A stretch of 15,688 nt of DNA from Synergistota bacterium (lineage in GTDB: Bacteria; Synergistota; JAGHAJ01): positions 1-15,688 of the forward strand of contig JAGHAJ010000145.1 in the NCBI GenBank assembly GCA_021161545.1. Reading direction: 5' to 3'. Position numbers and translations under genes: made by a program. Numbering within the stretch: the stretch's first letter is position 1; each line of letters starts with the position of its first letter. Of the stretch, positions 7,955 to 15,688 are shown piece after piece. The notes under the pieces were generated by a model. It did not search any database, was not told the DNA's origin, and worked only from the letters and a program-made list of their open reading frames with translations.

Positions 7955-8062
7955 TGTCTCACCTTCTACTCTGACTATACTAACATGTCACCTCATTAAA
8001 ATATACATCTTAGCATAAATTATTTTATTACAGAGTGCAGGATTTCGGTCAATTCCACAGCA

Positions 8063-8068
8063 ATTATA
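8063..8068 (-). promoter_or_regulatory. Possible -10 box for the ATP-grasp gene
   Basis: An exact TATAAT on the minus strand lies about 110 bases before ATG 7954; no good -35 box stands 16-18 bases upstream. An alternative pair, TTGACC (8052-8047) and AATAAA (8029-8024) with a 17-base spacer, is closer to the gene. In DNA this AT-rich either match may be chance. Confidence 0.25.
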
Positions 8069-8092
8069 TACATCGCATCATCACATGCACAT

Positions 8093-8818
8093 TCACCTTT
8101 TTAAACTCCTCATTAACCAATATAGCTTTTCAAAGATAACATTAATAACATTCATGAAGTAAGTTTTGTTATAATTTAACTTTTTTAAATCTATAAAACT
8201 TTCTCTATTTTCTCTTATAAATTTCTCTAAATCTTTAAATTCATCTTCACCCATTTCATTCGGATGAAAACAAGCAGTCCATACTCCAAAAGGAAATTTT
8301 CTAAACCTCCAAACCTGCTGAGGAATCCACCTAAACCCATATTTTTCAAAAGGAAACAAAGCAATTCTATCATTAATAATCTTTATTGTTGTATGCTCTT
8401 TAATTGCCTTTAAGGTATTACTATCAAATGTATGTGATGGTGCAACCCATATATTACACTTGATATCTTCTCTTTGGAAAACTGCCCATCCTTTTTTTAT
8501 TCTTTCCGCCTGTTTCTCATATGGTAAACCTGCAAACTCTGAATGCTTATTAAAAGGGACTAATCCACCTTCACTTGTAATATATACATGCTCATAACCA
8601 TGCAAAGCAATATACCAACCTTTCTCTTGCCAATTTCTAACCCTTTGCCAAAAACTACTATCAAATTCATCTTTTTCTTGTTTTGGATCTTTATTGTTCG
8701 GTATAACGGCAACAACCGGTCTAATATTATATTTATCACATAGCTCTTCTACCTTCATCCATCTTCTTTTATCCATCGTTGGGCAAGCATCATCAAGTCT
8801 TAAAATATACTTAGCCAT
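8093..8818 (-). CDS. Polysaccharide deacetylase-like protein (DUF2334 type)
   Basis: A 241-residue protein of the NodB/polysaccharide-deacetylase superfamily, closest in wording to the DUF2334 group. It opens directly with the catalytic-metal strand KYILRLDDACP (D9, D10), has the metal-binding HGYEH motif (H73, H77) in IALHGYEHVYI, then VAPSHTFD (126-132) and a late FHPNEMG (H185). These match the DD, H-x3-H, RxxP/APxH and late-His positions of metal-dependent de-N-acetylases. There is no signal peptide or clear membrane segment, so a cytoplasmic role acting on a sugar intermediate or glycan precursor is likely. ATG 8818 is preceded by AGGTGAAGG. The sequence is lysine- and asparagine-rich and very AT-rich (the 8161 line is about 17% GC), like the ATP-grasp gene downstream and unlike the flippase upstream. 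The pair may have been acquired together. The exact substrate is unknown. Confidence 0.8.
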   Translation of the reverse strand: MAKYILRLDDACPTMDKRRWMKVEELCDKYNIRPVVAVIPNNKDPKQEKDEFDSSFWQRVRNWQEKGWYIALHGYEHVYITSEGGLVPFNKHSEFAGLPYEKQAERIKKGWAVFQREDIKCNIWVAPSHTFDSNTLKAIKEHTTIKIINDRIALFPFEKYGFRWIPQQVWRFRKFPFGVWTACFHPNEMGEDEFKDLEKFIRENRESFIDLKKLNYNKTYFMNVINVIFEKLYWLMRSLKR

Positions 8819-8826
8819 ACCTTCAC

Positions 8827-8959
8827 CTAAAACAGAATCCGTAATAAAATATGCAAATCCTCAGCTACATCAAGAACCCACCATAAAGTATCTTGCACCT
8901 TTGGGAAGCACCTCCACTATCTTGTTACACACTTTAACTCTCCATCTATCCTCTATTTC
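8827..8959 (-). pseudogene. Possible frameshifted remnant of a SAM-dependent methyltransferase
   Basis: Between the flippase and deacetylase genes a 29-codon stretch (8959-8870) is open and reads CNKIVEVLPKGARYFMVGS before TGA. The overlapping next frame then reads VLDVAEDLHILLRILF up to TAG at 8827. Joined, they resemble motif I of class I methyltransferases, which in intact proteins runs KILEVLPKGARVLDVGCGxG. The fragment lacks the rest of the fold, has no start and crosses a frameshift. The resemblance is short and could be chance. Confidence 0.3.
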
Positions 8960-9043
8960 CTAAACTTAGTTAAGTCATTATTCTGTATTATCTACAACTC
9001 CCCATTAGTCCGCTTTTCCTCATACCTATAAAAACTTAAAACT

Positions 9044-10552
9044 CTAAAAATTGTACTCTACCTTAAATCTCTTTCTTACCTCTGTAAACCAGAGGCTACC
9101 ACGCTTATTCAAGAACATAAGCAAGAAAATAAACAAAACAACTCTAAATGCTAACATTATAACAAGAACGATATAGCTGCTCAACATAAAACTACTAATT
9201 AAAGTATCAAAAAAGAGTAAAACACAAAAAACAAGTGTTGCAACCACCAAAGAAGTTACCATAGATTTTACGTTGAACTTCGTTTTCTGCTTCCTAAGCA
9301 AGACCAAAATAGAAACCACACCTATTGTAGAAAGACCAATACCAAGATCAAAAACAAGCATTTCATAATTCGAGTTAAAAAGGAAAGAAAGAGAACCTGT
9401 AGTTAAAGCCCCTAACAAACATATTACACTCACATAAGGAAAGAAAAACAAACCATCTAATACACTTCTTACCACTATGAATGCAAGATACAAAAAGGAA
9501 AAAAGAACTACCAAATATACTCCATCAACTGCTGGTAAATATGTAACTCCGAAAAGTACTATCACCACATATTTAGACAACCCGTAAAACATTGCAACTA
9601 TTATAGATACAAACGAAAAAAGAAAATCTAACACCACTTGAATGCTGTAATTTACATCATCCAAACTGTCATTCCTCACAAGTTCAGCAAACCTTGGTAG
9701 AAGCAGAATCCTGATAGGAACAACAAGCAATTCCATCAATCTTAATATAGATATGCTTATTCCAACATAACCTGCATACACCAGAGACAGTCTATGTGAG
9801 GCAACAACAACCGGGATTCCAAAAATCAGCGCCAGCAGCAGGCTTGAAGGAATACGAGAAACTCCATAAATAAGAAACTCTTTCAAAGTGGCATACCAAC
9901 CACGTATATTTGACAAAAAGCCGAAGTTCAGCCCATTCCTTATAAAAAAAAGAGTTATGAAAAATTCTCCTACAGCGTAAAACCAAAAATAGTAGAACAA
10001 TATGTTTGCATAGCTACCATTTAACATCAGCCAAAGTGAGATAATTACTACAATTGGAAGTGAATAATAGAAGATCTGCATTTCATTAGCTGAACGCATA
10101 TCCTTCCTACCACGAAACAAACTATAACCTGCAAGGTAAAAACCATATCCAAACATAAAAAAAGAAAGTGGTAGCATGAGATCTGCATAATCAGGTTTCC
10201 CAAATAACAATTCAGACAATCCAGACCTAAAGATGTATCCACACGTAAGTATACTCAGAGAAGCTATACTTATAGCCATAAGAGCGAAGGAAAACAATTC
10301 ACTCTCCCCTTCGCTTTTATAACTCACATATCTCGCCAAACTTTCATTTAATCCCAAAGTTACCACAGGTGAAAGCAATCCAACTACCCTTCTTATAACC
10401 ATGAATACACCGAAATACTCTTTGTCCAAAGCTAAGGCCATCAACTTCAAAAGGATTAACAGCAGAAAAAGGACTGCCACCTGCGTGACAAATGTATAAA
10501 ACAAATCCCTCACAAATTTAGATGCTGTTAAGCTTACACCAAATACGCGCAT
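9044..10552 (-). CDS. wzx: Wzx-type polysaccharide flippase (MOP superfamily)
   Basis: A 502-residue, highly hydrophobic protein with about 12-14 predicted membrane helices, the usual size for Wzx/RfbX and related MOP-family exporters. The N-terminus shows the family pattern: a short basic lead, a first helix, then KLMALALDKEYFGVFMVIRR and PVVTLGLNESLARYVSY, equivalent to the LGxxxYGxxxxxxS...LGLxxAxxRY segment of flippases. A further typical basic loop is LFRGRKDMRSANEMQ. It should move the undecaprenyl-diphosphate-linked repeat unit across the inner membrane. An in-frame GTG at 10558 is too close to AAGGA to use it; ATG 10552 has that site seven bases upstream, so I start there. It follows the polymerase gene by 72 bases and the same strand and composition place it in the assembly operon. 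Confidence 0.85.
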   Translation of the reverse strand: MRVFGVSLTASKFVRDLFYTFVTQVAVLFLLLILLKLMALALDKEYFGVFMVIRRVVGLLSPVVTLGLNESLARYVSYKSEGESELFSFALMAISIASLSILTCGYIFRSGLSELLFGKPDYADLMLPLSFFMFGYGFYLAGYSLFRGRKDMRSANEMQIFYYSLPIVVIISLWLMLNGSYANILFYYFWFYAVGEFFITLFFIRNGLNFGFLSNIRGWYATLKEFLIYGVSRIPSSLLLALIFGIPVVVASHRLSLVYAGYVGISISILRLMELLVVPIRILLLPRFAELVRNDSLDDVNYSIQVVLDFLFSFVSIIVAMFYGLSKYVVIVLFGVTYLPAVDGVYLVVLFSFLYLAFIVVRSVLDGLFFFPYVSVICLLGALTTGSLSFLFNSNYEMLVFDLGIGLSTIGVVSILVLLRKQKTKFNVKSMVTSLVVATLVFCVLLFFDTLISSFMLSSYIVLVIMLAFRVVLFIFLLMFLNKRGSLWFTEVRKRFKVEYNF

Positions 10553-10624
10553 AAACACATCCTTTATACTCGCCTGATACTAACCTTTAACTCTTCATCA
10601 ATTTAAATCCTTAAATCAAACGAA

Positions 10625-12841
10625 TTACTTCAACCACTTCACTACACCAACACCTACACCCAACTCTCTTGAATCATGAGATATTCCGGTTTTCTCAGGC
10701 ACAAAAACTCTATTAACCCTTAAATGAACCCTTACTATCTTAGAGGCATCCTTTATCCTATAGCGCCATATATATACCCTCTTGCTGTCAGTTATAGTAA
10801 GGGTCCCTGCAGGTGTCCCATTCACGGATATATCAACTCTTAAAGGATTTGAAGCACTCACATCAGGTCGAGGAGCAAAAAATGACAGCACTATCACCTT
10901 TCCCTTCTTACGAAGTTCTATATATGCCTCCCTTTTAGTCCATCTAAACACCTTTATGGGAGAAGAAGTCCTCTCCCATCTGTAAAAACCCCACGAATCA
11001 AGCCAGCCAAAGCGCTTTTTCTCACTTTCGAGTGAAAGTCCTCCAACAGATAGGTTAAACACATTACTTATCATAAAAGCAATAACAGCTATTAGTATAA
11101 TTTTCTTCCAGTAGGACGAAGAACATTTCCATCTGTTTATCAAATACGCTGACAGGACACCAAAAGCAGCCACAGGGAAGAAATAACTCCAATACAGGCG
11201 CTCAAATCTCAGACTTAAATTCACCAAGCTACCAAGAGCAAACACAAGCAAAAACAGGATAACCGTCCACATACCTACACTTTTATTATCCTCAAATTCC
11301 TTAGCATAAATATTGTAAGAGATCATGGATAGTGCAATTATAAGCCATAAAGCATACCCAACCTGAAAAGAGCCATTGGGAGATATAAAAAGAAGATAGA
11401 GCAGGTTTCCCACTACACCAGCAGAAATACAGACCAGAAATCCTAATCCTTTATCAAAAATGCCCTTTTTTATCAGAGAAAGCCCCATTCTGACAAATTC
11501 CCACCACATCCAGATAAAGAATACAAAGCCGATAATCCCAAGCTCTGCAAGGAAAGTGGCATACTGCCCTCCCATATCAGTAAAATCCCAATGCCCAAAT
11601 CTGGTACCAATCAGGCTATTTGCACATCTGGTATAATTGTGAAGTTCATATACAGAGGTATGTAAACCAACACCACTCAAAGGATAGTCCCTTAACATGG
11701 AGATAGCCGCAGCCCACAAAAACGACCTGAATATATCCACCCCTCTGCCGCACAGCATATTATTGCTACTTGCAATCACTTTCCTCAACAAGGTGGGCAT
11801 ACCTCTATAAGAAATGTACCCGTGCTTTTGCATGTATGGAAGAGCTACCAGCGATACAGACACAACCACTAAGAGCACCGTCACCGTTAACACCACAGAC
11901 TTTCTACTAAACTTCTTCCTCAAGAGTACATACAGACAAAACGCCACACCAAGCGCAACAGTGAGAAGGGCACTCCTTGAAGATATACCTATAAACAACA
12001 AATCTACCACCGCAACCCCCCACAAAACAAAAAACAGAAACCTTAGAAGCACATGCCTAAAATATACTGCCGCAGAGAGAAAAAAGAACGACAGAATAGC
12101 CGTGGTTTGTGGGAAGATATTAGATGGTTTTGAAAACCTATAGCTGACACCCGTCTTGACAGAGATAATCTCTAAGACAACAGCTACAGAGGAAGAGAGT
12201 GCAAACAAGATTACTGCATTTCTTAAAAACTGCTTATCCTCAGCGAATCTGTCATATAGTATAAACACCATAAGGATGCCAGATACATAATACCACATAT
12301 AGACAACAGAAAAAATCATGACTTCATTTGCACGACTACCATAAACATTTACAATTGCATCCCTGTAAAACGGACGAAAGAGGTCAAATCCTGAGTACTT
12401 TAGAATCACGAAAAACATAGACACTAAGAGAATTAGTGCAAACCCCACCATAGGATAAAACGGTTTTATCTTCCCTCTGACATTCTCAAAGGAAAAGGCA
12501 AACCTACCCCGCAATGTTGAGCTAAGCACATAACCAGATAGATATCCAAGAAACATAATAGATGTGGGAGAAACATACGAGTGGAGTTTCACATAGGAAA
12601 AAAGGAGTATAGAAATGGGTATGCTCATTACAAACAGGTAGGTGGTTTTCTTCAAATCCAGAAGAGCACCAACAAAAAATATACCATAGGTAAGACCCAC
12701 CTTTAGAGCCATCCACTTGCTGTAAACTGGCACCGACCAGACCCTTACCCACCACCACGAGAACCACAACAAAACAACCAAAGTAACGATATTCAACAAA
12801 ACGGTCCACCTGCTACCAAAATCTAAACGACCACCCCACAC
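10625..12841 (-). CDS. O-antigen polymerase/ligase-fold protein (Wzy-like) with C-terminal soluble domain
   Basis: A 738-residue polytopic protein. The membrane part has the Wzy_C (O-antigen ligase/polymerase) pattern: GISSRSALLTVALGVAF, then a large outer loop opening RSFLWAAAISMLRDYPLSGVG near residue 371, and a later FLAELGIIGFVFF near residues 430-442. In WaaL-type ligases a conserved HN stands where this protein reads GGQYATFLAELG, which argues for a polymerase rather than a lipid A-core ligase. Beyond the last helices, residues about 634-738 form an extracytoplasmic beta-rich domain with VDISVNGTPAGTLTI, VRVHLRVNRVFVP and SRELGVGVGVVKW; an extension of this kind is unusual for Wzy, which is normally 400-450 residues. 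The frame continues upstream to 12907, but GTG 12841 shares one base with the TAG stop of the transferase gene (TAGTG) and has AAGGAGG upstream, so I chose it. It should join repeat units at the outer face of the inner membrane. Confidence 0.8.
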   Translation of the reverse strand: MWGGRLDFGSRWTVLLNIVTLVVLLWFSWWWVRVWSVPVYSKWMALKVGLTYGIFFVGALLDLKKTTYLFVMSIPISILLFSYVKLHSYVSPTSIMFLGYLSGYVLSSTLRGRFAFSFENVRGKIKPFYPMVGFALILLVSMFFVILKYSGFDLFRPFYRDAIVNVYGSRANEVMIFSVVYMWYYVSGILMVFILYDRFAEDKQFLRNAVILFALSSSVAVVLEIISVKTGVSYRFSKPSNIFPQTTAILSFFFLSAAVYFRHVLLRFLFFVLWGVAVVDLLFIGISSRSALLTVALGVAFCLYVLLRKKFSRKSVVLTVTVLLVVVSVSLVALPYMQKHGYISYRGMPTLLRKVIASSNNMLCGRGVDIFRSFLWAAAISMLRDYPLSGVGLHTSVYELHNYTRCANSLIGTRFGHWDFTDMGGQYATFLAELGIIGFVFFIWMWWEFVRMGLSLIKKGIFDKGLGFLVCISAGVVGNLLYLLFISPNGSFQVGYALWLIIALSMISYNIYAKEFEDNKSVGMWTVILFLLVFALGSLVNLSLRFERLYWSYFFPVAAFGVLSAYLINRWKCSSSYWKKIILIAVIAFMISNVFNLSVGGLSLESEKKRFGWLDSWGFYRWERTSSPIKVFRWTKREAYIELRKKGKVIVLSFFAPRPDVSASNPLRVDISVNGTPAGTLTITDSKRVYIWRYRIKDASKIVRVHLRVNRVFVPEKTGISHDSRELGVGVGVVKWLK

Positions 12842-14265
12842 TAATAAGCCCCCTCCTTCTTTATAACCACAGCTACAGTCTTCAAGATTATAACAAAATC
12901 TAACCACAAAGACCAGTTTAGAGTGTACCAGACATCAAGGGCTATTCTAAAATTGTAGTCAGCATCACTACGACCACTAACTTGCCACAAGCCAGTTATA
13001 CCGGGCTTAACCTTAAAGTAAAAGGCAGCTTTTTCTCGATAATATTTCTCTATCTCTTCTTGTACGACAGGCCTTGGCCCTACCAAACTCATATCTCCCT
13101 TCAAAACATTAAATATCTGTGGTAATTCATCCAAAGATGTCTTTCTCAAGAAATTTCCAATTCTCGTCACTCTCGGGTCATCCTTAAGTTTAAACGAGGT
13201 CTCCCACTCCTTACGAATATCAGGATTAGAATCCAACAACTCTTTTAACCTTTCAGGAGCATCCTTATACATGGTGCGAAGCTTGATACATCCAAATTTC
13301 TTTCCATTTTCTCCAACTCTTTCATGAATAAAAAAAGCACCTCCCCTACTATCCAAAACTATTAACAACGACAGCACACCTAACAAAGGTAGTGTAACAG
13401 GAAGTGTCAATGCAACTAATCCCACATCAAACAGCCTTTTAGCCCTTTTCCTCCAAACCGAAAAAAGTTTGTTTTTGGTATGTATAACAAACAAACCCTC
13501 ATAAAAAAAGTAGTGAAGCTCGGAATTCAGAGTAGGTATACCACCCATTTCAGGCACAACATATACATCTGGTGCTATTTCACTCACTTCCTCGTATAGT
13601 TTCCTCACGTTGTCCAATCCTAAAGATGGTATCGCAATAAACACCACCTTTGCACCAGTATTATCTATCACATGCTTAATATCCTTGAGTCCACCAAGCA
13701 CAGGCACACCCTCTACACTTTCCTTGACATTATCATCCAAAAAACCAACCACTCTATATCCCATTACCTTCTCCCTTTTCAATCCCAGCAGCAATCTCCT
13801 GCCGGCTCTACCAGCCCCCATAATCAGAGCACTTTCAACCCATACATTCCTACTTATAAGAAACATCTTTCCGTAATATCTTATCAAAGGGAAAAATAAC
13901 AACAACAGGAAAAACATTGCCAAAATGGTAAGACGGGACACCTGAGAAGACATCTTCCCGAGGGCAACAATACTAAAAACCACAACAACAAACATTGCAC
14001 TCACTTTCCACAACTTTGCAAATTCATCCCAGAAATACAACCTTCTCGTATATAACCCTTCAATGGCAACAAATAAAACAAACAACACAGGCACCCACCA
14101 CATACGAAGATAATTCCTGAGTATGTAGCTCCCAGCAGCAGGTAAATCCTCAAAATATAAAGGAAAGACATAAACCCTTAACAGAAACGCCACAAAGAGA
14201 ACTATGTAAAAAACCAGCAAATCAAAAACAAAAAGCCCCAACTTGCCCTTAACTTTCTGGCGCAC
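12841..14265 (-). CDS. wbaP: Undecaprenyl-phosphate sugar phosphotransferase (WbaP/WcaJ family)
   Basis: A 474-residue initiating enzyme, the normal length of WbaP (about 476). Residues 1-130 hold about four membrane helices. A CoA-binding-like Rossmann domain follows, with LIMGAGRAGRRLLLGLK near residue 147 and VVGFLDDN. The catalytic bacterial sugar transferase domain runs from about 275: RAKRLFDVGLVALTLP, FFIHERVGENGKKFGCIKLRTM near 310-332, TRIGNFLRKTSLDELPQIFN, MSLVGPRPVV near 395 and FKVKPGITGLWQVSGRSD. It transfers a hexose-1-phosphate (galactose or glucose in characterised relatives) to undecaprenyl phosphate, the first step of repeat-unit assembly. The start is GTG 14265 with GGAGGTGA just upstream. 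It is translationally coupled to the polymerase at TAGTG. The exact sugar cannot be decided, so the gene symbol marks the family only. Confidence 0.9.
   Translation of the reverse strand: MRQKVKGKLGLFVFDLLVFYIVLFVAFLLRVYVFPLYFEDLPAAGSYILRNYLRMWWVPVLFVLFVAIEGLYTRRLYFWDEFAKLWKVSAMFVVVVFSIVALGKMSSQVSRLTILAMFFLLLLFFPLIRYYGKMFLISRNVWVESALIMGAGRAGRRLLLGLKREKVMGYRVVGFLDDNVKESVEGVPVLGGLKDIKHVIDNTGAKVVFIAIPSLGLDNVRKLYEEVSEIAPDVYVVPEMGGIPTLNSELHYFFYEGLFVIHTKNKLFSVWRKRAKRLFDVGLVALTLPVTLPLLGVLSLLIVLDSRGGAFFIHERVGENGKKFGCIKLRTMYKDAPERLKELLDSNPDIRKEWETSFKLKDDPRVTRIGNFLRKTSLDELPQIFNVLKGDMSLVGPRPVVQEEIEKYYREKAAFYFKVKPGITGLWQVSGRSDADYNFRIALDVWYTLNWSLWLDFVIILKTVAVVIKKEGAY
12852..12858 (-). promoter_or_regulatory. 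Ribosome binding site deciding the polymerase start
   Basis: AAGGAGG, extended by three more G, lies ten bases before GTG 12841 and within the last codons of the transferase gene. It supports the downstream GTG rather than the 22-codon longer frame overlapping the upstream gene. Confidence 0.55.
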
Positions 14266-14358
14266 TATTTCACCTCCAAACTCCCGGTGCAGGAAGGCAA
14301 CTCACTTCCACTAAGAACTATCATTTTTAACAACCGGTTTTTCACCAAAAAAAGAGTA

Positions 14359-14373
14359 TGATAAATCTTATCA
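14359..14373. repeat. Small AT-rich inverted repeat upstream of the transferase gene
   Basis: TGATAA-ATC-TTATCA is a perfect 6-base inverted repeat with a 3-base centre. It lies about 95 bases upstream of GTG 14265, where an operator could sit. It is short and AT-rich, so chance is not excluded. Confidence 0.3.
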
Positions 14374-14381
14374 AATACATT

Positions 14382-14405
14382 TTAATAGCGATAGGAAGCT
14401 ATTAA
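14382..14405. repeat. Perfect 8-bp inverted repeat spanning the GT2 stop codon
   Basis: TTAATAGC and GCTATTAA form a perfect 8-base stem around an 8-base loop. The stem includes the TAA stop of the GT2 gene. No T-run follows on the minus strand, so it is not a standard factor-independent terminator; it could pause transcription or protect the mRNA end. Confidence 0.45.
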
Positions 14406-15316
14406 TCCTGCTTCCACCAATCCCTATGCATACTTAACCTTTTCACCAAACTTATGGGTAACTTATCGTAATTATAACCTAACCTGTATCCAATAAACTT
14501 AAACATACTCCAAAAAAACGACTTAGGAATTAAATAGTAACATCCATTGCCCAGCAAAAACTTTATTTCAGAGAAAAGGTATTTTCTACCCTCACCTGTA
14601 GCTTTACCGAAAGTATCAAGCAACCATTTTTCCTTCTTATGAAACACTCCGATATCAAAATACCTTTTAAATTCTTGCATAATGGAATAATTATGAGAGT
14701 GATAAACTTTTGCTTCTGCCACATAAGCCACTTTATACCCTTTTAAAAGCATTTTCGCCACTGCATAAGAATCTTCACCAACAATTAACCTATTCTTAAA
14801 CCAACCAATTTCTTCTAAAGCCGATTTGCGATACGCAGCAAAAGAATTTGAACAAAAACAAGTTTTTAAACCATATTTACTCTTGTCTTTTAAGCTCCTC
14901 ACATAAGACTTTTCAGGATAATTAAAAATCCTTAAATGTCTTGCAAAAGGAGTCGCATTAGGATATGGAATCTGTCTTCCATAAGCTGCACCTATTTTTT
15001 CATCTTTATAAAAGGGCTTAATGATATTTTCTATTGCATACTTGTTGTAAGGTAAAGCATCTTGTGTTAAGTAAATTAAAATCTTTCCTCCTGCAAATTT
15101 TGCTGCTTTGGTACGCGTTCCTCCGTGATCAAATTCTTGTTTTGGAATAGTTATTACTTTGGCACCAAATGACTTAGCTATTTCTATAGTATCATCTGTT
15201 GAAGAAGAATCTATAATTATAATTTCCTCACACTTCATTGTTTGCTGCTCTAAAGCTTCCAGCAGCTCTTTTAAACACTTTGAAGCATTATAGGTTGGAA
15301 TAATTATAGAAATCAA
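14402..15316 (-). CDS. Glycosyltransferase family 2, rhamnosyltransferase-like
   Basis: A 304-residue GT-A fold inverting glycosyltransferase. It opens [20 protein letters not shown] and has IIIIDSSSTDDTIEIAKSF (D36, D41-D42 for the nucleotide). The stretch EFDHGGTRTKAAKFAGGK (61-78) followed by LTQDALP (83-89) is the hallmark of the rhamnosyltransferase-like GT2 subgroup, as are AYGRQIPYPNATPFARH and NSFAAYRKSALEEIGWF. It probably adds a deoxyhexose such as rhamnose from a nucleotide donor to the lipid-linked repeat; the sugar is inferred from family habit only. There is no signal peptide. The only usable start is TTG 15316, whose last two bases are the first two of the upstream GT4 TGA stop (TTGA). 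The best ribosome-site match, GGAGG, is about 13 bases away, so translational coupling is likely. The gene is AT-rich compared with the assembly module downstream (the 14461 line is about 28% GC). Confidence 0.85.
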   Translation of the reverse strand: MISIIIPTYNASKCLKELLEALEQQTMKCEEIIIIDSSSTDDTIEIAKSFGAKVITIPKQEFDHGGTRTKAAKFAGGKILIYLTQDALPYNKYAIENIIKPFYKDEKIGAAYGRQIPYPNATPFARHLRIFNYPEKSYVRSLKDKSKYGLKTCFCSNSFAAYRKSALEEIGWFKNRLIVGEDSYAVAKMLLKGYKVAYVAEAKVYHSHNYSIMQEFKRYFDIGVFHKKEKWLLDTFGKATGEGRKYLFSEIKFLLGNGCYYLIPKSFFWSMFKFIGYRLGYNYDKLPISLVKRLSMHRDWWKQD

Positions 15317-15688
15317 CTTTCTCTTAAGACCTCCTCAAATACCTCTAAAATTTGCTTTGCTGTCTTTTCCCAGCTAAATAATTTCACTCTTTCAAATCCT
15401 TTTCGAACCAGCTCCTTTTGCAAATTCTCATCACTTAATACAGTACGAATCCCCAGTGCGATGTCTTCAACATCATAAGGATCAACATAATAAGCAGCAT
15501 CCCCGCAAACTTCAGGAAGACTTGCAACATTTGAAACAATAACAGGTGTCCCACAAGCCATAGCCTCAAGCGGAGGGAGACCAAAACCTTCAAATTTAGA
15601 AGGCAATACAAAAACTTGTGCTCTGTTATACCATTTCACAAGTTCCTCATCCGATACATAACCAGTAAGTATTATATCTTTCCTATTA
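15313..15688 (-). CDS. Glycosyltransferase family 4, C-terminal part (cut by right edge)
   Basis: The frame is open from the window edge; the first complete codon is at 15687-15685. It reads [20 protein letters not shown], then [20 protein letters not shown] and [20 protein letters not shown]. This is the nucleotide-sugar half of a GT4 enzyme with the E-x7-E signature in [11 protein letters not shown] and the GYVSDEEL strand found in mannosyltransferase-like members. About 125 residues are present of an expected 350-400, so the N-terminal acceptor domain lies outside the window. A GTG at 15639 is internal to the gene, not its start. The stop overlaps the TTG of the GT2 gene, so the two form one transcription unit. 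Donor sugar unknown. Confidence 0.88.
   Translation of the reverse strand, partial: NRKDIILTGYVSDEELVKWYNRAQVFVLPSKFEGFGLPPLEAMACGTPVIVSNVASLPEVCGDAAYYVDPYDVEDIALGIRTVLSDENLQKELVRKGFERVKLFSWEKTAKQILEVFEEVLRES

Noticed and set aside
12841-12907. A 22-codon N-terminal extension of the polymerase
   Set aside because: It lies fully within the transferase gene, is not hydrophobic like a Wzy start, and the GTG at 12841 has its own strong ribosome site and a TAGTG overlap.

Overview
The window is an all-minus-strand surface-polysaccharide (O-antigen, capsule or exopolysaccharide) biosynthesis locus of a bacterium. Transcription runs from high to low coordinates. A WbaP-type initiating phosphosugar transferase, a Wzy/O-antigen-ligase-fold polymerase and a Wzx-type flippase identify the lipid-carrier Wzx/Wzy pathway. 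No Wza/Wzb/Wzc export or Wzz chain-length gene is visible. The host cannot be named from this sequence. Frequent AGA/AGG and ATA codons and strong AGGAGG-like ribosome sites fit a thermophilic, probably diderm bacterium, but that is only an inference.

Layout in transcription order. (1) 15688-14402: an AT-rich pair, the C-terminal part of a GT4 glycosyltransferase cut by the window edge, overlapping a GT2 rhamnosyltransferase-like gene. Two small inverted repeats follow. (2) 14265-9044: the assembly module, made of the initiating transferase, then the polymerase with a one-base stop/start overlap, then the flippase. (3) 8959-6788: an AT-rich insert-like block holding a possible decayed methyltransferase fragment, a DUF2334-type polysaccharide deacetylase and an ATP-grasp ligase, each separated by 130-300 bases. 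(4) 6490-815: a tight operon of an internally deleted nucleotide-sugar dehydrogenase, two GT4 glycosyltransferases and a 973-residue GT-C membrane glycosyltransferase with TPR-like and beta-rich tails. (5) 541-1: a second GT-C-like membrane protein with its own candidate promoter, cut by the left edge.

Inferred working order: WbaP loads the first sugar phosphate on undecaprenyl phosphate. The GT4 and GT2 enzymes extend the repeat unit in the cytoplasm. Wzx flips it and the Wzy-like protein polymerises it outside. The GT-C proteins probably add residues from polyprenyl-phosphate sugars on the outer face. The deacetylase and ATP-grasp enzyme are candidate modifiers of the glycan.

The best candidates for a second look are the in-frame deleted dehydrogenase kept at the head of an operon, the unusual multidomain GT-C protein with a histidine-rich outer loop, the polymerase with a soluble C-terminal domain, and the AT-rich deacetylase/ATP-grasp pair. 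I found no tRNA, rRNA, CRISPR array, insertion sequence or convincing strong terminator, and nothing that clearly amounts to an entirely new system.
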